Source: Coffea arabica | Taxonomy: Eukaryota > Streptophyta > Magnoliopsida > Gentianales > Rubiaceae | NCBI RefSeq assembly: GCF_036785885.1 | Contig: NC_092324.1 | Coordinates: forward strand, 24,975,001-25,039,000 | Length of the DNA stretch: 64,000 bases | Reading direction: 5' to 3' | In this document: positions 1-12,333 of the stretch, in pieces | How positions within the stretch are numbered: the stretch's first letter is position 1 | Layout: each line of letters begins with the position of its first letter | Notes under the pieces: model-generated | The model's input: only the letters and a program-made list of their open reading frames with translations | Told to the model about the DNA's origin: nothing | The model's database searches: none | Position numbers and translations under genes: made by a program

Positions 1-3000
1 CCTTATGATCATGAGTGATCGATGGATTTCTTATGAGCATAATCCTCACTTTGGGTTGTCATGAAGGAATAAGTCAACGATGGACTTTATTAGCTTGTAA
101 TTTGGCTTGAAAACGACAGCTAAAGAATAAAACTTTCAAGGACATCGCACTGAAGATCGTATTTTCCAAAGATTACCCCTATTTTGAACTCAAAGATCTC
201 AGAATTTGTTCGTATTCTTTTCACCATTCACCAGGGATTTCAGCGTCGAATTTTCTGCATTTTCTTGCATTTACCTTTCTTGCTTTGCTTTTTGTCTCTT
301 TTCCCTTTCCCTCGACTTGGCGGGTTTTCACATGGCGAGTAGCGTCAACCCCATACCCAGGCAATTCAGAAATACAGCTACAAACTTTCGGCATCAGAAA
401 TTTCCTTGACAAGGCCATTGCAAAGAACAGAAGTCAGGACTTTTGGCTTTTGTAATGGGGTCTGGTGGGGTGCTTAGAAAAGTTAAGGCTTGAAAGCGGA
501 TTTCAAAAGCGATTTGAAAAATCTGAGATCGCATTGTTGCGTCAACCCTATTTTAGGGTTAAATCAGAATTTGCCCCAGTTTATGCTCAACCGAGGCTTT
601 TTCTTTCATTTTCTTTCTTCTTTTGAATTTTCGGCCTTTTGCCATTCTTTGAAATTTGCCCCAGTTTATTTTTTTTTTAACTGAGGTTTTTTTTTTCTTT
701 TGCTTTTGCTTTTGTTGCTCTTCACTTTTTCACTTCTTGAAATTTTCCTCTTCAACTCAAACTTGCCCCAGTGTGGGGTTTGCGATTCTCTGGGGTTTTG
801 CCAAACGAAATAATTTATGCTGAAGGCTCAAGAGGGATTACTAGGGATAGATGCTTGATCGGAAAAGAAGAGGGCCTGACTTTTATTCCGTTCCTTACAA
901 TAATTCTGAAAGGAAACTTTCATTAATGGGAAATTTTTGGCATGTATCTGAATTAACAGATGGAGGAAGACCCTTGTTCATCCATATTTGTGAAACATAG
1001 GCGATCCGTGCGGACAAATCTCTTCCTTTTCTTTTCTTCTTCTTTTTTTCAAAATTGGAACCCAAGTGGAATCAAATTTTCCCAATTTGTGGTTCCCTCC
1101 TTATTCTAGCATTTTTGCTTTTCCCCTTTTTTTTTTTGTTTTTTGGAAAATTCTCCAATCTCTCTCCCCAATGCGGGGTATGATCGCAAGTGCATTTGAA
1201 AGGAACCACCTATTTGGGCTCAAATGAGGATGCAAGGGATAAGTGGTGTTTAGGTTGTAGAAACGATGGCCAAAGCATCATTCTTACGCTTCATGACAAT
1301 CAACGTAACGAAATGGTCATTGAGAATCCATTCCCCCTTTTGATATTTGAAAATTTTCCAATGAAGGGTAGTGATCATTAGGGCTCTTATTTGAAACGAA
1401 ATTATTCTTTCAAAGGCTCAAATGGGAGAGCAAATGATAAAATGTGTATAGGTAGAGAAACGAATGCTCAAAGTATCATTCCAAATTTTCAAAACAAACA
1501 AGAATAATGCACATTTTTGCTTTCACTTAGATGTGAATTGAATACAATTAAACACAGTGGACATTTCTCAAGCAAAGATTACCCCAACTTGCAATTCATC
1601 AATCAATGTGACTGATTTTATTTTGGGGTTAAGTGAAGGAGAAAGGTATCTCATGGGCCTTCTGAGTGACCCTTTTTAACACTCTTATTGGATGACTCGG
1701 ATCAACAATCTGGTGTACGTAAGGATTTTTGAAAGCAGACACTTGTGAATTTTCAGGCCAGAGGTCGAAAAAATCTCAATTTGGTCTTATTTCTTAAAAT
1801 TCATCATGAAATCTCCAATAAGCAAAAGAATGAAATGTACATGAATATACACAAAACAATAATTGTCCAAAACTTTATTACTAACAAGATTAAAACAAAA
1901 TTTGTCGTTCAATTATAATACAATGAGAAGAGAGAAACTTGTAAAGAGCTCCACATATACACTTTTCATTTCATTTTCTTTTGGAACAAAATGTATTAAC
2001 AAATCAAATAAACAGAATTTTCCTTTGAAAAATAATTACAAAATCTCTCAGAGGCTTTAGCGTAGAGCTTTCAGATAGATCATTTATGTTTTCATTGTAG
2101 GATCTGCCCAAGAATCACACAATACTTGCAATTTTGACACTTTATTAGATCAGAAGTGTCATCAGATGTAGAAAAATATTTTCCCTTTATTGGAGTATTC
2201 TTACGAATGCAGGGGGAGGGGGGAAAACAAAAGAAAAATACCCTGAATTAGTAAGCAAGAATATAAAATCGATATGCATGTCTTATGGGGGAACCCTTTT
2301 TGTGCCAAGGGTAGGCCTAGCATGAAAATGCAATCCTCCAGAGCAGGCACTATACAATACCTGATGGATCCAATCAGCTTATGGAGTGAAAAATAATTTG
2401 AAAAATCTGGCCCATTGGAATGAGAAGAGACGTTTGTCAAAATGAGGACCTCGTCCGAAGGGATTGATCACTTTTGATCGATACAAGAACTTGCAAAAAC
2501 GCACGGGTTTGACCTTGACGAACTTCCTATCGAAGAGATTGGAATTCGTTTTGACAACTCTTCTCAATGAAGCACGGGTCAAAACTCCAACTGATCAAAT
2601 GGCTGGATGCAATGGATGCTTTTCTCAAAATCGACTAGGTTTTCTATTTTGAAATTCGACATTGAAATCCTAATTGGTCAAATGAAATTGACAATTTATT
2701 AAAAATCGACCGGATTACCCTAAAAAGGGAAACAGGTCAAATGAATTGAATGAAATTTAATTTATCCAAAATTAATCAGATCACCCTAAAAAGGGTAAAT
2801 TGATCAACTAGATTGAACGAAACTTGATTTATTCAAAATCGGCTCGGTTGCCCTAAAAATGGGTAAATTGGCCAAATGAATGAAATTGAATTAGTGATTT
2901 ATTCAAAAAACGGCTGAATGACCCTAAAAATGGTAAATTGGTCAAATGAATTGATGATTTATTCAAAATCGACCAGGTGACCCTAAAAAGGGTAAATTGG

Positions 3001-4555
3001 TCAAATGAATTGATGATTTATTGAAAAATCGACCAGGTGACCCTAAAAAGGGTAAATTGGTCAAATGAATTGATGATTTATTGAATGAATTGGCAAAATG
3101 GATTGGTTGAATTGTCCGGCCATTGGTTATTTCAAAATTATTGAGGTGCATTAGTCTATGACCTTCTAAAAATCAAATTTTGGCCTCAATTTATTTATCG
3201 TCTCAATAGGAGGAATCATTTGTGAATTTCTTCAAATTAATGTCCTTCACGCAAGGGATTTTTACCAATTTTTATAAAATGGCCAAAAAGTGATTATTAG
3301 ATGTTCATATTCCAAAGATCACTCTATGAAAATGATCGGATCCTACCTTACCTTGCGCACTGCCCCTTTGGATGGTACAAAATGTAAACGTGCAGGTCTC
3401 ACTGGATTAAATATCCGAGACACAGGGCGGTTTATTCCTAGCACGGGATCGCCTAAATGGCATTCCCTTTCTAGGGTTTATGCATGATGCCATTTTATTA
3501 AAGTAGTAAAACATACAATTTGAAATGAAATCATGGCCTAAAAGGACCTTTTATACGCCAAGGTAGGCCTAGAATGATATGCAATTACTAATCTATGAAT
3601 GCAATATACCAAAATCTTTAAACGTGCAATAGCCTATCTATAAGGGTAGGTTCTAAAAGAAGGTCATACCAGACCTCTTATTTGCTAGAGTTTGTGAATG
3701 CAATGGGGACACAAAACCAAGAAAAGTTAGTTCAGCCAGATAAATACACATAACACATTGTAACAACAAGATAAAGCAATCAAAGCAATAAAGCAATAAA
3801 AATGAAAAAGGGGTTGGATCCCTCCCCTCGTGAATAGTGTCCCTAGCTTAGGATAAGGCCGACTCTACCCTAGGCAAGCTATCATGGATGCATGAGGTAT
3901 TGGCTCACTAATGCAGCTAGACTCGATAAGTTTTAGGTCCCCGAGCCTTCAGACTTGGAAACCAAGGGTCATCAATCCCAAGGTTCTTTGTCGGTGGCTC
4001 GAGCGATTCCCCAGACATTGCTACGCACACATCGTGTCACGGCTACATGTCATGAGTGAATCTATCAAAAATCCTCAACCTTCGATTAAAAGCTAAAGGC
4101 TATGAACCCAAAGCTTTAAAATGGAAGGTTGAGTGACCCCTCGGATCATGCTACGCACACATCGTGTCGCGATCACAAGTCCAAGTGAGTCGCCTAAAAT
4201 CCTAATAGGGTGGAGTGGCGTGACAAGCCACTAAAAGAAAAATAAATGGAGGGTGAAAAATTTAAAGCGTATGCACGTATGCTAGTGCTCGTTTGGAGGG
4301 GAGGGATCAAGAACCAACGCGAGGCTCTAGGGTATGTCCCCCACCCAAATGCAATGCAAAGCGCTACATGAAACAAGTAAAATATACATCCCATCAACCA
4401 ATCATACATACGTGAGTGAGGGAGTAGTTTGATACGCGTGCGAGGCCAAAAGTCCTAAAAAGGAAAAATGCAACCCTAATATCCAAATGCTACGCATAAA
4501 AAGGGTAGAAAAGGGAAAAGAATGGCCAAATCAAATGCTCGGACCCACTTAGGAA
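1..4555 (-). mobile_element. Ogre/Tat-type retrotransposon, leader / 5' internal region (partial)
   Basis: This stretch lies just downstream (minus-strand sense) of an LTR and its primer site, so it should be the untranslated leader and start of the internal region of a long Ogre-type element that continues beyond the left edge. No open frame over about 80 codons with recognisable Gag or Pol similarity was seen. It holds repeated short phrases: TTTGCCCCAG-type segments near 570, 655 and 766, and two copies of a CTACGCACACATCGTGTC motif near 4020 and 4150. A 60-bp tandem array lies at 2690-3085. Long, non-coding, repeat-bearing leaders are known for Ogre elements. The lineage is inferred from the primer site and LTR length, not from protein similarity. 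Confidence 0.6.
2690..3085. repeat. Tandem repeat, about 60-bp unit, 6-7 copies
   Basis: Successive units share the core GACCCTAAAAAGGGTAAATT followed by GGTCAAATGAATTGATGATTTATT. The two right-most units (cores at 2971-3000 and 3031-3060) match exactly over the core at a spacing of exactly 60 bp. Units become more diverged to the left (near 2720, 2785, 2850 and 2915). The CCCTAAAAAGGG-like centre is close to self-complementary in each unit. It lies in the leader of the Ogre-type element. Confidence 0.85.
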
Positions 4556-4574
4556 GTCCCCAGTGGAGTCGCCA
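4556..4574 (-). other. Primer binding site, tRNA-Arg type
   Basis: On the minus strand TGGCGACTCCACTGGGGAC begins two bases after the LTR end (...GCGACA, then GT). Ogre elements are known to prime from tRNA-Arg with this kind of sequence. It fixes the LTR boundary at 4577 and the orientation as minus. Confidence 0.8.
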
Positions 4575-5699
4575 ACTGTCGCGCCCCACTTTTCGATGTT
4601 GAGTGGTGTGTAAGTTAGTGTGGAATATGTGAACGTGTGAAAGTGAAAATAAAAGGCCATGGGGCTTTAGAATGCGACGATTTGGCCAAACAAAGTTCAA
4701 AAGGGGGTTTTTAATGAAAAATGGAGTCGCCACTTGGTATAGAGTTAGGGTGTACCAAGTCACCCAGAAAGAAATTTTCTAAAGGAAAGATAGAAAGAAA
4801 CCCCTTTTGAACGACTCCTAGTCCACGTAAACCAACGAAAAAGGTTCGGGAGTCACATTTGACGAAGGGGAAGGCAAGGATAAAATCCAAGGCACCCCTT
4901 CGACCTAGCCAAGGCTAGTTGCGTGATTTAGCCCCACCTTTCCTAATTTTTCTACCCAAAGTATGTATAGCGTGTTGGATAAGTCTATATGAATGCAAAA
5001 GCCTAGACCTAGGGGGACATGGGGGAAATTTCTCTTCAAGGTTGAGTGGTGCCAATCACATTAATCGTGAAGCCCAACAATGATCCTTTTGGAGAGGTCA
5101 CACCTAAACCTAAATGATGTGAAAAATGAGTGGATGAATGCATGCCATGAAAAATGTGAGTTTGTGTGAAAAAGTAATAAAAACAATAGTGTGAGTGGAA
5201 GTGTGCAAAGAAAATGTCCTTGAATGTGAAAATATACTCTAAGTGCCAGTGGGCAAAATGCATATATGTAATTAGAAGAATGTGAAAGTGTTGGGGTGCA
5301 AATGAAAAAGTGCTCGTGTGCGAGTGAAGGGATATAAAGGTGCACGTGTGCAAATGGGAGTAAAAATGAAAGTGTAATGAAGATGATAAGATGGATTTAA
5401 AGTGCATGATCCTAGGGAATGCATTCATATTGGGCACGGGGAGACCTAAATCGTGACTCAATTTTCCCTTTGATAGAGGGAATACAAGCGTGCTAAGGCT
5501 TAGAAAAAGCCACACTCGTCTATATTCCATATTTAAGGGGACTCTCACGCAAATGTACCCTATAACTAGTATGAGATGCAAAAATCCTAAAATGAGGGGA
5601 AAAGGGGCTCGAGGAGCATGCCAAATGATAAAACTAAGAAAAATGCATGAAATGTAGTGAACATGCAAATATGCACTAACGAAAGGGGTCCTAAAGGTC

Positions 5700-5845
5700 T
5701 AGCATTGGACTAGCCTTTTCTAAGAATTTCCCACTAGCGTTGGACTAGTGGAAAATGGGACAATGAATCACAACTAGCGTTGGACTAGTGTGGTGACGAG
5801 AAAATGGGCCACAACTAGCATTGGACTAGCGTGGTGACGTTCATT
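5700..5845. repeat. CTAG hairpin repeats inside Ogre LTR
   Basis: Four copies of the phrase ACTAGCGTTGGACTAG (variants GCATTGGACTAG) lie about 40-60 bp apart. Each has CTAG arms around a 7-base loop; the copy at 5731-5751 extends to a 7-bp stem (CCACTAG/CTAGTGG). The same motif recurs at the matching place in both other Ogre-type LTRs (near 13752 and 13829, and near 31708, 31749 and 31783). Confidence 0.8.
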
Positions 5846-8306
5846 CATCCATCACATTCATTCATGATTATATAGAAAAACGAGTAGACATGCGAATCAC
5901 TTATAAACACGTAGCACATAACACTTAGCATGCTCGACTAGATGCAAGGGCCTAATAAAGCAATTAACACATAACACATAGGCATGCAACCAAACTAATG
6001 AATCTATTACATTTGCTAACTAAAACAAAAGGGGAAAGGGAAAATGGACCAAATTGCTCGCCAAGCCCTATCTATTACAAGCCAAGAGGTGTACACATAC
6101 CCCATAATGAAAAACTTAAATAAAAGTAAAAGTAAATGAAAGGAATGAAAGGAATTAAGGAAAGGCAAGGAAAGCGAAGTAGACATGCATATTCACATAA
6201 CACGTAGGAGCACGTAGGTTCAAATGAAGTGCAAATAAGGGATAGAGTGTACCTCCCTTGAATTGATGCCCTAAATGGAGTGAAATCACTTATTTATCCT
6301 CCAAAATAAAAGAAATGGTCAAAGTACCAATTTATTTGGGAAAATTAAAGAAAATAGGCAAACACAAGCTCACTTGGTCATAAAGCCTCTAAAGTCATGA
6401 TTTAAATGCAATTGAAACAAAACATAGTAATTAATTGAAGCAACAAGGAATTGAGTTGAAAAATTGAAGCTGTCAAGGATCAAATTGATGAAAATATTCA
6501 ATTAATTGGGTCGTAGTAGAGCAAGGGGAGACTTGGGGGGTCAAAGTGCTAAATCTAAAAATTGTTTTTCATGCAGACTTCATGCAACCGAAAGCTTATG
6601 GTTTCTGCAACTTCAAGCTGCAATTCCTCCATATAGCATTCTGGTTTACGCGACTCTCAAACGTTTGAGCCATTTGCACAACAACAAGGGAAACAAGCTA
6701 TAATCAGGGCATTCCAACAATGAAACTAACAATCCCAACCCCTCAATGTAATGGCCAGGAAAACAAGAATGCGCAAGACAGGGTTCTCGGTGGTTTTGCC
6801 TCTACCACTTCTGCTAGAATTTTCATATGCAACCTCCACAGTCTCAGCAAACTAGACGCACATAGCAACTTTGAAATTACTCCAAACGAAAACATGGCTG
6901 AACCCCTCTAAAGAATACAATTGCTGGAAAGGTTTCATGCAAGCTTTCACGCAGAACTACAAAGAAAATGAGCTTCTGCAACTGAGAGTGAAGCTTGCTA
7001 CGTTTCGCTTCTACCGTGTTTTTGCTTGCTGCAAACTTTGCAGCTTCAACTCACGGGACAACTCACGGGACATGCGACTTAGCTAGCAAAGTGATGACTA
7101 AACCCAGTTTTTAGTGGGCTGATGCGAGGAGCAGGGAAAACAGCAAAACATAAAGACGCAATACAGCTTATTACGAACCCAGAAAATTTTTGCAGCCCAG
7201 CATTCATTATGTTCTCATGTGCACACAATGGACAATGCAATCAAGGAAGACTAAAAAAAACTGCCCAGTTGAAATGCATTCATACTTTCTTGCTGCAATT
7301 TGCAGATCAGATTTGCGCCAACGAATTACCAAGGCAAGGAAACAAGAAACGGAAAAAACAGCAATCAAGACAACATCAAAACAGACTTGCCGAAACTTCA
7401 TACTATATTTCTAAGTTGCATCTGACCGGCAGCAAACAAACAACTTGGAGCATCAGAGATCATTAAAGGAGGAAAGCCCATGGCTCAGCCCATTTCATTC
7501 TCATGAAGGAAAGAAAACGCAAAAGCTGATAACTTTTAGTTGACGAAATCCCAACCAAACATGTTCAACAAACAACTACCGAAGCTATGCTAACAAACAA
7601 TGCATTCTGCAGACAAACCATGTGTTCTAATGGCCCAGATACTAGTCACGTTCATCAAGCAAGAAACCCACGTCTAGTTTTTAGAAGGAACAGAATAAAA
7701 TAAGGTTTACGACTACCTCTTTTCTGTCTCTTAGAATCAAACCACCGTGGATATGCTGGGATGAGCAAAAATTCGCAGAGTCCAGTTCGCAAACTCTGAT
7801 GGAGGGCTGTGAAGCTCCAATCTTCAGGTCCGCAGCCTCCTCCTTTTCTCCAGTAGCCTTCCTTTTGTATTCTTTCTCTAACTCAGCCGCCACTAGCTAT
7901 CTTCAAAAACCCTCGGCCAAAAACCTCCAGCTTTCTCTCCGTCCCCCGTTAATCTCCCTGGTTTCTTTCGTCTCAGCCTCCAACCGTCAAAGCTCTCTCC
8001 TTTTTCTTTCTTTTGTTGCCTTCTAAACCTCCCCGTTGATCCCTCACTCTTGCTCTCGGCCCCAGCCACTACTAAAACCTCTCTTTCTTATCTTTCTTAG
8101 CCGCTGTTTTTCTTTCTTGCCGTCCCCCTCTAAAACCTCTCTTTTTGTCTTGCTTTTCCCTCCCTCAAAGCTCCAACCTTTTGCACAGCCCTCTGTTTTC
8201 TCCCTTTCTCTCTCAGACCTCAGCCCAGATTTCTCTCCCTTGCCCTCGATTTTTCCTTCCGTCAGCTCTCTCCTCTAAAAACCCCTGCGGCTGCTGCTTT
8301 CCCTTG

Positions 8307-8317
8307 CTATTTATATG
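8307..8317 (-). promoter_or_regulatory. Probable LTR TATA box
   Basis: The minus strand reads CATATAAATAG at the expected upstream part of the LTR. The related LTR at 29137 has CATATAAAGG at a similar distance from its start. Inferred retroelement promoter. Confidence 0.5.
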
Positions 8318-8855
8318 GGAATCCAAGTTCCTAAACCCTCACCCCAATGGTGAGGATGAAAGGCCTCCCTTGCCTTCACATCCAGCCCTCCAAAGTAGCT
8401 CCGTGGCTGTCCTTTGCACGCTGCAAAAAATTGCAGCGTGCATGCCGCAACACTTTTTTTTTTTTTTTTTTTGAAATTAATTAAAACAAAATTGATAATA
8501 AAAATAAATAAAAATAATTTAATTAACATTGGATAAAAATGATTAAACTAAAAGCAACAAAGTGCAATTTCCATTTTCCTCTTTTCTTTTTCCATTTTTC
8601 ATTGTTTTTCTTCTTTTCCACTTCTTCTTTTTCCCTCTTTTTCATTTTTCAATTTTTCTTTTTTCTTTTCATTTTTAGATAATGAAACTAAATCCAAAAC
8701 AACTAAAACATATTTTTTGAACGCTTTTCTTTTTCCTTTGAGAAATTCTACGCTAAAATGGCTAAAATAACTAAAACTAAAAGTAAATAAAACTAATTGT
8801 GACAAATAAAAATAGAACAAATAAAAAACGAATAGTAAAAAAAAATAAATAAGCT

Positions 8856-9259
8856 TTTATTCATAGGATATCAATAAATAATGAATAAAACAAGGAAACT
8901 TGAATCACGGTTGTTACTGTTTAAGAACCTGGATTCACAGGACTATCTTGGCTTTACATTATTCGGCAAGTATGACAAAAGCATGAAACATGACACGAAA
9001 CCTGGATTCATATGGTTAACAATTGACCATTATAATAGCATAAGAAAGTAATGGATCGGCTTGACTAAGGTGGGACCCACTGAATTCCATGTAATCAAAA
9101 CTATGAATCAATGGCATGAATAACTTCATAGAAATCAATCTGAACATAACGACAAAACTATATCATGACATTCATCATGTAGACGATCCATGCATTTATA
9201 GTCAAAATTCAAGACAGTCTCGATTACCAAGAATTTTCTTGTTTAATGGCCTATATGCA
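8856..9259 (-). mobile_element. Probable Copia internal remnant (left of the solo LTR)
   Basis: This segment is separated from the Copia leader at 15034-15147 only by an Ogre-type solo LTR with a perfect target duplication. It must therefore have been contiguous with that leader before the insertion. No recognisable protein is encoded. It contains two copies of a GAACCTGGATTCA-like phrase (near 8926 and 8999). The left boundary coincides with the truncated start of the Ogre LTR on the other side. The assignment to Copia is by contiguity, not by sequence similarity. Confidence 0.5.
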
Positions 9260-12200
9260 TGTAGACATCAAAATTTGGCTTTATTTTTTTAAATTTAATT
9301 TAATTTTTTTTTAATCTTTATCGATGTTTATTGTTTTTGTTATTTTTGTTTTACTAATCTCATTTTTAGACATTCTAGCATAAAATTGAAAAAAAAAGAG
9401 AAAAGAAAAAAGTCAAGTCATGCTGCAAAAAGAAAAGTCATTTAAAAGATACATGAAACTATTTGGAGGATGAGATCTCGGCCTTTCATCTTAGGTTTAG
9501 TTTCTTTGGGGTGCCTTTAAAATGGAAGGAGCCGCAAGCCAAAGGGGGGAGGGTACGAAAGGCTAAAACAAATCCAAAAGGCTCTCGGTTGGGGCGGCTA
9601 AGAAAACAGGGGGGCTTCGGCAGAGGAGATAGAGAAAACCGAGAGAGCTCTCGGCTATGAAGGAGAATTGAAAGGGCTTCGGTGAACAAAAAAAGGCCAA
9701 GAAAAACAGAGAGGGAGGCTGGCGGAGAGTAAAAAAATAGAGCAAAACAAAGGAAGTGAAAAGGGGGCTAAGGGAAAGAAAACGAGAGGGGCGACCGAGG
9801 GCAAAAACTGAGGAAAAGGGGGTCGGATGGAAGACTAAAAAAGGGCGACGGAAAAGGAAAAAGAAGAAAAACAGAGAGCTGGGGACGATGGGAAAATCTG
9901 GAGAGCTGAGAAACAGAGGGCAGAAGAAAGCAAGGGGTTGGCGGCTGAGATTTTGGAGAGGAAAATAGACGGACTGACGGACGAAGGGATAATGTCGTTA
10001 AAGCTACAGAAACGGCTCGCCGCCAGCGTCCCCAAGTGCGGCAGAGGCAAGGTCTGGTTGGCCAATGGAGGCACTGAAATCTCCCTGGCCGATTCCAGAA
10101 TGAAGAAGTTGAAGAGAAAGGGATGCCATTCTGGATACGGTAAGCACTCTTTTTTCCTTTCAAATTTTAGTTGTCTTTAAGCTCCCGAAATTTGTTTTCC
10201 ATGCCTCTTGACTTGTAGTAATTTCCTGTCAATTTGGAGCACGTATGTTATATATGATGATTGGGTTTGAAATTCTTTTTGTTCTGATAATTTTTTAGGC
10301 CAGTTGTAACGTAATTGAGTAAAGTTTGTCGGAATTTTTACATGCCCATTCCCTGTTTGTTAAGATGCCCAAGTGAAACTTCTACTTGAAGGATGATTGA
10401 TTCGTATTTTGTGTGTGAGGGAAATAGATGTTTGGTCAGTTTAACGCTTGGACAAAAACCTGATAGTTGATGATCAGGGTAAAAAAAAAAAAGAAAAAAG
10501 AGAGTTTTGAGAATTCTTGATGTGTTGTTGTTCTCGTTTGGTATTCTTGCCGGTTTTCTTTTGCGTATAAACTTGAGCTGCATCATGAGAGGAGGTTTGT
10601 GCGAGTTTATTCTTCTTTTGAGGATGAAAGATAGTTGGATTTTTGATGTTTTGTCCGAGAAAAACTGAGATGATAACTGATGTAGAGCTCAGTGGAGAAG
10701 ATGATTATTTTGTCCAAATTGCTGCTCACGTTCTCGTTTTGCATCTTTTCGATGGTTTTCTGTAGCTTGCATCTATGTTAAATTTTGGTGGTTAGAGTTG
10801 CAAGGCCTTGTTGTTTTGGTTTGGGTGTTCGATGTGTGATTGGATGTTGTTTGCATCTGGTGCGAATTTCATAAGAAGTATAGTTGCAGAAAACATCCTG
10901 ATGACATGCTCCTCCATTTTTGTTCTTTGATTGACATTCAAGTGTTGGTCTCCTACCTGTTGTGTTGCGTTTTGGAGCTTAATGGAATGGGTTAATGAAT
11001 TTGATGATTTTGGTTTGAGATGGCCTAAGTTGCCTTGGTCGTACATGCTGTAAATTTGTAGAAATCAGTGATGAAGAAGAGTTTCTGTGAAGAAAAGGCT
11101 TTCTGCGAAGTATGAAGCATAAATTTTTGAAAATTACGAGTTAACCCCTTAATTTCTGTCTAATTTTATTGTGGCCCAAAATCTGGAAAAATCGAATTAG
11201 TTTCATCCTTTTAAGTTTAATCCTCTGTTTGCATGTTTTATGTGTGACTTTTTTTGATAGATTGATTTTGGAATTTAATGCATAATCAAAGCTTAGTAAT
11301 TTTAGTTGGGTTTTTATCTTGTTGGGTTTAGTATTATGGTTTAGATTGTGGGTCATAACATTTGTTTGGGTTTATAAAATGGGGGTTAATTCATTTTTGT
11401 TTGGGTTTCTGACTTGGGCTCAGGAAGTAACAGCCCACTCTTTTGGCTGGGTTTATTTTGTTGTAAAGTGTAGGCTAGCCCGTTTGTCTTGTTTGGATCT
11501 CGATTTGGGGCTAAGAGGGGTTTTGGCCCAAGAAATGAATAGAACGGCCCAATGGCCTGGCTTGCCAAGAATCCGGAAACCAAAGTTGCAAATCAGTCCT
11601 CGGACTTTTCCTTGATTATATTACGGCCCTACAAACTTTCAATGCTTTCAATTGGGTCCCTAATGTAATTGCAAAGAAGTCCCTAAACTTTATTTTTCTT
11701 TAATTTTGACCTCAAAACTTTGTTAATGTTTGCAATTAAGTCCCTGCTTGTTTTACTTTCTTCAATGTAGGTTGTTTACATGAATTAACTAATTCAATTT
11801 CATGTTTATTTTCAATTCCATGATTATTTGTCAATTAAAGCGATGCCTTGACCCTTTCTTTTATTTTGGAGGGCAAATGAGTGATTTCATTTCATTAGGG
11901 ACACCATTTCCAGGGAGGTATAACTTCTTTTATCTTTTTTTTTGTCTCTCCCCTATGTGATCCAACGTGCTAAGTGAGAATTGCATGTCTACTTTGCTTT
12001 CCTTGCTTTTTCTTAATTCCTTTCATTTATTTCAATTACTTTTGCTTTTATTAAAGTCATTCTTTTATTTATTTATGGGGTATGTGTACACCTCTTGGCT
12101 TGTAATAGATAGGGCTTGGAGAGCATTTTTATTCACTTTTCCCCTTCCCCATTTGTTTTAGTTAGCCAATGTAACAGGTTCATTAGCTTGATTGCTTGCT

Positions 12201-12333
12201 TTTATTACTACGTGTTAATTTGCTTTATTAGGCTCTTGCATTTAGTCGAGCGTGCTACGTGTTTATAGGTGATTGGCATGTCTACTTGCTTTCTATAGTC
12301 ATAGATGAATGCAATGGATGAATGCGTCACCGT

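Larger units (their letters stand above)
4577..8855 (-). mobile_element. Ogre-type long LTR (5' LTR, start truncated)
   Basis: The LTR ends at 4577 on the minus strand (...GGGGCGCGACA) beside the primer site. Its body matches, in reverse, the solo LTR at 9260-15033. Shared landmarks include the end segment with the TTTGGCCAAAC and ACTTGGTATAGAGTTAGGG phrases, the CTAG hairpin repeats and the start-proximal T-rich tract. The length without insertions (about 4.28 kb) is close to that of the solo copy without its insertion (about 4.36 kb). The expected start (TGTAGACAYCAAA...) is missing; similarity fades in an A/T-rich tract near 8850, so the upstream tip is lost at a breakpoint. There is no protein-coding content, and the short open frames inside are incidental. 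Confidence 0.75.

Noticed and set aside
5036..5668. A 210-codon minus-strand open frame rich in His, Phe, Ser and Thr
   Set aside because: It lies in the Ogre-type LTR, in a low-complexity CA/TTTG-rich stretch with no domain; the corresponding stretch of the plus-strand LTR (14100-14560) has broken frames. Judged chance.
8036..8474. Overlapping Ser/Pro/Leu-rich frames of 80-109 codons
   Set aside because: CT-rich LTR sequence opens several frames at once; no start context or conserved domain.
9768..10163. 131-codon minus-strand frame opposite a purine-rich tract
   Set aside because: Product of AG-rich composition near the LTR promoter region; frames are open on both strands and nothing is recognised.
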